Source: a virus
DNA length: 25,397 bases
Direction: 5' to 3' (one strand)
Virus record (IMG/VR): IMGVR_UViG_3300025671_000471
Location: 1-25,397 of that record
Positions 8,182 through 14,400 of this stretch are shown here, piece by piece. Position 1 is the first letter of the stretch. Every line of letters begins with the position of its first letter. Position numbers and translations under genes: made by a program. The notes below the pieces were generated by a model. That model saw only the letters and a program-made list of their open reading frames with translations. It was not told the origin of the DNA and searched no databases.

Positions 8182-8698
8182 GTATTGCGTTGATCAACTC
8201 TCCCAGATACGTCGTCATTGGTACGACATCATCAAGCTTGTTACAATCCGAGGTTTTAACGATAACTTAAATAGGTTGAAGTTCCTTAGTAAACAAGAGG
8301 CTGTCTGTGTTTATGCTTATGATGAAGAGTCTAAAAAAGTATTAGGGGTTGTCATCTTTACTTGTATTCTTGACAACTCCGAATACACCCGGAATAAACT
8401 GCAAGAACTTAATATTCATCACAAGGAAACTATGCAGAATGGGTTGATCTTCGTTGATCAAAACTACACCGGATTGGGTATCGCTACAAACCTTTTCGAT
8501 ATTCGAAATAGGGTCGGTTATGATATGGGCTTTCGTTATGTCATAACCACCCACTTCGAAGGTGCTGCCGGTAGAGATTGGCAGGCTAAGAAACTTAAAA
8601 CACACTATCTTGACGAGAATATCATTATAGTAAAATTACAAGAAGGATCTATAAAGAATGGCACCATTACTAACAATCCTAGCACCTATTCTCGGTGA
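8171..8698 (+). CDS. GNAT-family acetyltransferase-like protein
   Basis: The product has 175 residues from ATG 8171, which lies inside the end of the previous gene (11-base overlap); a start at 8108 would overlap by over 70 bases and adds unrelated residues. The core shows a GNAT-like order: a beta strand VLGVVIFTCILD (57-68), then FVDQNYTGLGIATNLF (94-109), which matches the acetyl-CoA pyrophosphate loop (Q/RxxGxG/A) and its following helix, then FRYVITTHF (121-129). Known GNATs acetylate amines of small molecules, peptides or proteins; nothing shows the substrate. No good ribosome binding site is seen, so translation may depend on coupling. It could modify a host or virion target, as its place between tail and lysis genes does not fix a role. 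Confidence 0.6.
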   Translation: MKIKYCVDQLSQIRRHWYDIIKLVTIRGFNDNLNRLKFLSKQEAVCVYAYDEESKKVLGVVIFTCILDNSEYTRNKLQELNIHHKETMQNGLIFVDQNYTGLGIATNLFDIRNRVGYDMGFRYVITTHFEGAAGRDWQAKKLKTHYLDENIIIVKLQEGSIKNGTITNNPSTYSR

Positions 8699-9080
8699 TG
8701 TGATCAAGAGAATCATCCCAGACATGGACAAGCGGGCAGATATCGAAAGGGAAGTTAAACTAGCCCTTCTCGAACACACTGAAAGCCTAGAAAGTGTTCG
8801 AGGACAAATCATCCTTGCTGAAGCTAAGTCAGAGAGCTGGATGACATCAACTTGGCGTCCACTACTAATGCTGATTGTTGTTTGCATCATCGCTTGCAAC
8901 TATCTTATTTTTCCAATCCTAGGTGTGTTCCTAGAAGGTTTACCTATTCTTGAACTCCCAGCCGAGCTTTGGAATCTGCTAACTCTAGGCGTAGGTGGTT
9001 ACATCGTCGGTAGGTCCGGCGAGAAGATGATCGATAAATGGACTGCTCAGTCAGGTAACACAGGAAGGGATGACCGATGA
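8658..9080 (+). CDS. Holin, three-helix GTA-type
   Basis: The product has 140 residues with a hydrophobic N-terminus (2-20), a charged helix (22-60), and the family hallmark ILAEAKSESWMTSTWRPLLM (52-71) leading into a long membrane segment (68-92) and another hydrophobic stretch (103-118). The EA..S.....WRP block is typical of holins of the PF11351 type. These open the inner membrane so that the endolysin can reach the peptidoglycan. The start overlaps the end of the GNAT gene by 41 bases, in another frame, with an AAGGA site about ten bases upstream. It overlaps the endolysin gene by ATGA, giving a tight lysis pair. Confidence 0.85.
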   Translation: MAPLLTILAPILGDVIKRIIPDMDKRADIEREVKLALLEHTESLESVRGQIILAEAKSESWMTSTWRPLLMLIVVCIIACNYLIFPILGVFLEGLPILELPAELWNLLTLGVGGYIVGRSGEKMIDKWTAQSGNTGRDDR

Positions 9081-9565
9081 TTAAACTAGGAAAATTGAAA
9101 TTAACAAGTTTGTTTAAGCAAGTTACCTCAGAATCTAAGCAAGTTAAGGCTTACCATATTGCTCGTGAGCACTTTGGGTTAAGAGAGATCCGTGGTAATG
9201 GTCATGAGCCGAAGATTCTGGAGTTCTTTAATGCTGTAGGACACTCTTGGGTAAAAGACGACGAGACTGCTTGGTGCGCAGCTTTTGTCGGAGCTTGTCT
9301 TGAAGCAGCAGGTATTGTTAGTTCCCGCCGGTTGAACGCTCGTTCCTACCTAGAGTGGGGTGACCCTGTGTCCTCACCTAAAGAAGGTGATATTGTAGTA
9401 TTCTGGCGAGGCTCCCCAAAAGCTGCCACAGGACATGTCGCATTTTTCGTCAAGCATAATGACAATGGTGATTTTATTGTTCTAGGCGGAAATCAGTCCG
9501 ATATGGTAAACGAGCAGGTCTACGCTAAAGAACGTGTTCTTAGCATTCGTCGTTATCCAGAATAA
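9077..9565 (+). CDS. Endolysin, cysteine peptidase/amidase (TIGR02594-like)
   Basis: The product has 162 residues with a TIGR02594/CHAP-like layout: AWCAAFVGACLEAAG with catalytic Cys67, ARSYLEWG (88-95), PKEGDIVVFWRG (101-112), GHVAFFV with His120, and VLGGNQSD, whose Asn139 is the likely third residue. Family members cut peptide bonds in peptidoglycan. There is no obvious signal peptide, in line with release through the holin encoded just before it. The start is the ATGA overlap with the holin. The stop codon at 9563-9565 touches the first T7-like promoter element, so this gene closes the preceding transcription unit. Confidence 0.85.
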   Translation: MIKLGKLKLTSLFKQVTSESKQVKAYHIAREHFGLREIRGNGHEPKILEFFNAVGHSWVKDDETAWCAAFVGACLEAAGIVSSRRLNARSYLEWGDPVSSPKEGDIVVFWRGSPKAATGHVAFFVKHNDNGDFIVLGGNQSDMVNEQVYAKERVLSIRRYPE

Positions 9566-9582
9566 ATACGACGTACTAATGA
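9564..9582 (+). promoter_or_regulatory. T7-like phage promoter P1 (copy 1 of 19-base repeat)
   Basis: AAATACGACGTACTAATGA overlaps the endolysin stop. Aligned without gaps to the T7 promoter TAATACGACTCACTATAG, it matches at -16 to -9, -6 to -3 and the G at +1; it differs at -17, -8, -7, -2 and -1. The predicted start is G9581. An identical copy lies 120 bp downstream, and a T7-type polymerase gene is present in the same window. Use by that polymerase is inferred. Confidence 0.8.
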
Positions 9583-9676
9583 TAAAGAGGACAGATGTCT
9601 GGAAGTTGTAAGCCAGTAATATCTGACTGTCCTCCCAGAGGGGTTAGTTTTCCTTAAGCTAACCCCTTATTCTTAT
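9581..9676 (+). ncRNA. Candidate ~96-nt structured phage RNA between P1 and terminator
   Basis: A transcript from G9581 would be closed by the terminator ending near 9676. GAGGACAG (9587-9594) pairs perfectly with CTGTCCTC (9627-9634), with an inner CTGG/CCAG stem (9599-9602 with 9613-9616) or an alternative AGAT/ATCT pair. No start codon with a ribosome binding site and useful frame lies in it. It may be a stable small RNA or an attenuated leader. This is prediction from structure only. Confidence 0.45.
9639..9676 (+). terminator. Intrinsic terminator after the lysis genes
   Basis: AGGGGTTAG (9639-9647) pairs with CTAACCCCT (9659-9667), nine pairs plus a flanking G-U, with an 11-base loop and then TATTCTTAT. 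It follows the endolysin and P1 and precedes P2, so it would end both read-through from the tail/lysis operon and the short P1 transcript. Confidence 0.7.
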
Positions 9677-9683
9677 AGATAAA

Positions 9684-9702
9684 AAATACGACGTACTAAT
9701 GA
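9684..9702 (+). promoter_or_regulatory. T7-like phage promoter P2 (copy 2 of 19-base repeat)
   Basis: This is identical over 19 bases to P1 and exactly 120 bp downstream. The predicted start is G9701 followed by AGGGG, a purine-rich start like those favoured by T7-type polymerases. It lies just after the terminator and is the nearest promoter-like element to the portal, MuF-polymerase and capsid genes, so it may drive the head operon and the polymerase itself. Confidence 0.8.
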
Positions 9703-9790
9703 GGGGTATCCCAAGATAATTCTATAAGGTTAATATTAAGGATACCTTAAAGGGTATCTTTAATACTACCCTTGTGTAGTATGTTTTATT
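9703..9790 (+). promoter_or_regulatory. Leader of the head operon with competing hairpins
   Basis: Segments can pair in two exclusive ways. GGTATCC (9705-9711) pairs with GGATACC (9740-9746). That second segment, extended as 9738-9746, also pairs with 9753-9761. AAGGGTA (9750-9756) pairs with TACCCTT (9767-9773). Finally ATACTAC (9763-9769) pairs with GTAGTAT (9776-9782), followed by GTTTTATT, a terminator-like end. The portal ribosome binding site (GAAAGG) follows at about 9804-9809. An attenuator or RNA switch is possible; energies were not computed. Confidence 0.4.
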
Positions 9791-9815
9791 AATAATAGAT
9801 ATAGAAAGGTATGTT

Positions 9816-11387
9816 ATGGCTAAACTACGTAAGCCTTCTAAAGCTGTAAAAAGGTCCGTTTCAGATCCTTCTGATTCTTATCACAGCCTGAAACCCCTGT
9901 GGAAAAAATCCCGATCAGTGCTCAACGGGGACGCACATACTAAAGCTCACGATGAATTTCTCGATGTTTATAATTACAGTAACCTGCTAATTCCTTTTTC
10001 TCCTTCTATGACTCAGCAACAGTATGAGTTCTATAAGTCAGAATCAGAACTACCGGGCCTAACAGCTCAGTACTGCAAGGTGTTGATTAGCGCACTTCTA
10101 CGTAAGAAGTCATTACTTACACTTCCTGATGGTCTTCCAGAAGATGCCCTCGATTGGATCGAGAAAGATTTTACAAGTGATGGTCAGTCATTGTTTAACT
10201 TCCTCGACAGTGCTATCTGGGAAGAACTTCAAACTTCCCGTGCTTGGGTTTATGTAGATTATCCCACGTTCTCCGATGAAGAGTTAGAAGGGATGTCTAC
10301 AGAGGAGCGTATGTCTATCTCCCCTTATCCTGTATTACTAAAAGCAGAGAACGTCATTAATACACAGATTAAAGTACATCCAGTGACTAAACAGCGTACT
10401 CTGACCCGTTTCGTTACGAGGTATATTGCTGAAAACTACTCTAAGGAAAACCCTTGGCATCCTGATTATGTAGATACTGTTGCTGACCACTACTTAGATG
10501 AGGCTGGGCGTTTAGTTATTGACTACTACCAGAAGAAAGATCTCACTGGTGAAGTAGAAGTAGTTAATGGTGATGTAACCCAAGACTACAAAGACATGCA
10601 GGTAACCGAAGCTGGCTTCGAGAAGTTTAATACGGTATATCCAACCATGTTTGGTGAACGTGTATGGCGTATCCCTGCGTGGCCCCTAAATGGTCAACTA
10701 GAACCTGTAGAGCCTGTACTAATGCCTCTTATTGATAGAGAAGTGGCGCTATATAACAAGGTATCACGTCGTAACCATCTCCTTTATGGTGCTGCGACTT
10801 ATACTCCAGTGGTACAGTCTGATATGTCAGATGAAGAATTTGAGGAGCTAGTTAATGCTGGTCTCGGCACTTGGCTACGTGTTCGTAAAGACGAATCAAT
10901 TTCTGTTCTTGAAACGCCAACAAGTGCTCTAGCTGACATGGATCGAGCAATCCAAACTACTGTTGAAGAGATGGCTAGAATGGGGATCCGTATGCTTTCA
11001 CCCGAACAAGCAGCCTCTGGTGTCGCTCTAGAGATTCGTAATGCTTCCCAGACAGCACAGCTAGGTGCTCTTAATGCTAAGATCTCTTCTACTATGGAAG
11101 AAGTTATTGCTTTTATGCTTAACTGGAAGTATGATTCTGACTTTGGCGGTAATGATGTTAAGTTCCAACTAAGCTCTGACTTCTCTGCTCTTGTTGGTGG
11201 TGAAGGGGCAATGCGTCTCGTCTCAGAATGGTACCAAAGTGGTATTATTTCTCGTGAGACCTTTATTTCTATTGCGAAATATAACGACTTCTTGCCAATG
11301 AACTATGATGATGAGGCGGCGATTCAAGCTATCCAAACTGATCCTATCATCAATCAGACTCCTGACGACAACGTTCAAGTGGAGTAA
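9816..11387 (+). CDS. Portal protein (DUF4055-like)
   Basis: The product has 523 residues. ATG 9816 follows GAAAGG at a good distance. The sequence has the shape of DUF4055 portal proteins: an N-terminal segment leading to ELPGLTAQYCKVLISALLRKK (about 78-98), an aspartate-rich wing, the ELQTSRAWVYVDYP segment (about 137-150), a central PLIDREVALYNKVSRRNHLLYGAATYTPV block (about 305-333) and a C-terminal EQAASGVALEIRNASQTAQLG helix (about 397-417). The portal is the dodecameric ring through which DNA is packaged and ejected and on which MuF-type proteins dock. It is the first gene after P2 and is followed after 62 bases by the MuF-polymerase gene. No terminase gene is seen in the window. Confidence 0.85.
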   Translation: MAKLRKPSKAVKRSVSDPSDSYHSLKPLWKKSRSVLNGDAHTKAHDEFLDVYNYSNLLIPFSPSMTQQQYEFYKSESELPGLTAQYCKVLISALLRKKSLLTLPDGLPEDALDWIEKDFTSDGQSLFNFLDSAIWEELQTSRAWVYVDYPTFSDEELEGMSTEERMSISPYPVLLKAENVINTQIKVHPVTKQRTLTRFVTRYIAENYSKENPWHPDYVDTVADHYLDEAGRLVIDYYQKKDLTGEVEVVNGDVTQDYKDMQVTEAGFEKFNTVYPTMFGERVWRIPAWPLNGQLEPVEPVLMPLIDREVALYNKVSRRNHLLYGAATYTPVVQSDMSDEEFEELVNAGLGTWLRVRKDESISVLETPTSALADMDRAIQTTVEEMARMGIRMLSPEQAASGVALEIRNASQTAQLGALNAKISSTMEEVIAFMLNWKYDSDFGGNDVKFQLSSDFSALVGGEGAMRLVSEWYQSGIISRETFISIAKYNDFLPMNYDDEAAIQAIQTDPIINQTPDDNVQVE

Positions 11388-11431
11388 TATTATGCCCTGA
11401 GTACGGCAAAAAAACTGCTCACCACACTAAC

Positions 11432-11445
11432 TACTCATGGGAGTA
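11432..11445 (+). promoter_or_regulatory. Small hairpin around the ribosome binding site of the MuF-polymerase gene
   Basis: TACTC (11432-11436) pairs with GAGTA (11441-11445) around an ATGG loop, and the GGGAG ribosome binding site (11439-11443) lies in the loop and stem, six bases before ATG 11450. It could lower translation of this very large protein relative to portal. The stem is only five pairs, so the effect is uncertain. Confidence 0.3.
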
Positions 11446-11449
11446 CTAG

Positions 11450-14400
11450 ATGGCTAACGTTAACGATAAAATCTTTGACCGTATTGTAGAGCATATGTCA
11501 GATGTAAGACTCTATGAAGAAGGCCAACAAATCCTACAGCGACGTATTATTAGACGCCACCGTGAGAATTTGACAAAACTTCTGAAGAAGGATATAAGGT
11601 CTGATGTTACACGGGAAGTAAATCGCTTCGCTAAAGAATTAAATAGCTCCACTACTAATAGTATTAAGGAGTTCTCAACTTCCCAGATTGATTTCCATAC
11701 GGACAATCTATACCGTGAAGTTAAAGATTTCTATAAAATGAGGAAGCCTACTACAAAAGAGCTTCTATCAGAGATTACTGGTACCGGAATGAGGGGTGAG
11801 AAATCCCTTTCAGGTAATGTCAGGAATATTGCTTCTGGGGAACTTATACGAATCCAGTCAAGGGTAAGGTCTGGTTTGGCTTATAATAAGTCACCAAAAG
11901 AGATTATTGCTGATGTCATGAAAACGACTAAGCTGACAGAACATCAGGCGTCTACACTGACAAGAACAGCTATTACGTCTACTCAAACAGCAGCACTTAA
12001 TAAGGTTGTTCAAGAGAACAAAGACGTAATCAAGGGTTATATGTTTACGGCAATCTTGGACTCCCGTACAAGCCCTATCTGCTCACACCACAATGGTAAA
12101 ATCTATGATGTAGATGACAATCGCTTTATGCCACCTCTGCATTGGAACTGTCGTTCAAGTTTAGTACCTGTTCTAAAGAGCAAGGAAGAGCTGGCGAATA
12201 CAGGAAATGATAACATTTCTGTATTTGGTGAACAGCATACACTGAAGAACGTTGGTCTTGTAGAACGCAGAGTTGAAAAGTTTAATCCCTCTGTGGTATA
12301 CCATGAATTCTATGAAGATCCTGAGACTATCGCTTGGGCTAAGAAAAACAACTTTATTCTGAGGAAGGGCGACCTTAGCTATGCTGAGAAGGATGCTCTT
12401 GTTAAGAAGTATGGCGGTGCTACGGAACAATTTCACCGTGACCGTGAAGCTTTCATGTATAACCAGATGAAGAATGCTGACAAAAATGTTCGTACTGCTT
12501 TTATAATGGGTAACGACCATGCTTTCGATTCAGGTTCTGTTATCTTTAAAGATAAGTCCTTCCGTAAGGTAGATTATCGTGGTAAGGTGTTTGAAGCATC
12601 TACTCGTATTCAGAAGTCTAAACTGGAGAAGATAGCAGACACTTACTTTAATGGGCTATCTGCTAAGATTCAGACTTTCACTGAGTGGCTTCGTAAACAA
12701 GACTTCGACACTATGGTGAAGATGCTAGGTAGTGAAGAACGTGCTAAACTATTTAAAGGTGGTGCACTTGAAGCTCGTGAGTTTATAACACCAAAAGGGA
12801 CTGTCCTATCTATCCAAGCCCTTCGTGCTCGGGCGAGTAAGATAACTTCTGTGTTTCGACCCCGTCAGGTTGTTAAGGATACTAACCTCCGTGTTGAAGC
12901 CCGTAATCCAAACTCTCTGCTCAACAACCCTAAACATCAATCTGATCTAGAACAACTCTTTATTTCAGATGCAGATGACTACAACTCAGCCTTTGCTCTT
13001 ACAGATTTCAAAGGTACTAGTCTTGTAGGTAAACAAGCATCCCGTAGACGAATGAGTAATCAGTTCGATGAACGCAACTTCATTACTGATACCTTTACTG
13101 GTGAGGTTCGGAGCAATCTAACTTACGAGCCGGACTTCAACCTGTTTCAAGAACGACTAGACTTTATGAAGTCTGCTAAAGACTTGACAAGTGAGCAGAA
13201 GGATTTTATTGAGGGTCTAGCTATTAAGCTGACTGACAAAGTGTCAGTAAATCAGCAAATTGTAGCTGTTGAGAATCTTCGTGTCACTTTCCAGCGATAT
13301 AATAGCAGTAAGGAGCCTTGGTCTGATCTTGCCTCCGTAATCCGAGCGGAAAATAGGTTCTCTGTTCAGAACGTATCACGTCTGCTAGATGTTCGTGCAA
13401 GGAAACGTGCAGAGTTGTTCGGTGGGTTTGTGTCTACAGGTGATAAACCTAAGATGCAGATTATGGGTAAGTACTATAATGTAGAAGACCTAGTCAACGA
13501 TCAGCTATCAAACCAGCGTTTTATCGACAACTGGCGAGCTACAGAAGGTACTAAGCTAGCTAAGAAGGTTTACTACAGAGGTCGTGCCCCCATCAATGCG
13601 TATACTCAGGCTATCATTCGTAGGTATCCGGATAAGGAAAAGCTCATTGATAAGATGCTAGATAACGTCATACCGTTCCGTAAACAGTATAAGGCATACC
13701 TTAAGTGGAAAAATAAACCGCCTTCTGATGACTGGATTACTAGGCAAATTGCCAAGTTCCGTGAAGGTGTTCGTCAGATCTATGACTTAGAGTGGCTCTA
13801 TGCTAAACAGCGTCCGACTTCTAAGCTTATGGACGACAAGGTTCTTCATACCACTACAAAGGCTCTTAAGCTTGTAGCCTCTGGTCGTGCTACAGATTAT
13901 GACTCCCTAGCTATCAATATTGGTAAGATGTATCATCAGGATCTGGGGGATTTAAATCCACTTGCTACGTATACCTTAAAGGATTACCACAAAGAAGGAT
14001 CTAAGATTCTAGAGTTTATGCGTGAGCAAAACCTAATCAGGGTTAGTTTCCGTGGTAAGACTCGTAGAGGTGTGTGGGATGTTGATACAGGTCGAGCGTC
14101 AGGTGGTTGGGCTGATACGATTACTCGGGAAGTTCAGGTAATTGATAAAACTCTTCTCAAGCTGCAAGAAGCAGAATTGAAGGCTACTTATGCTCGCCGT
14201 TTTGGTGTCGTATATGACAGAGATCGGCTTTATGTAAAAGCAGGTAATAAAGAGTTCTTTGACGCTAGAGGTAACAAAACAGGTATTCCTATTATCTCTG
14301 CGGATAAGTACCCTGACTATGATCCTAACCAGATCGATGCTGAAATGGCAAAGATGATGAATCATGTTACTAGCGTGAACTACCGCGTTGATGACGAGTT

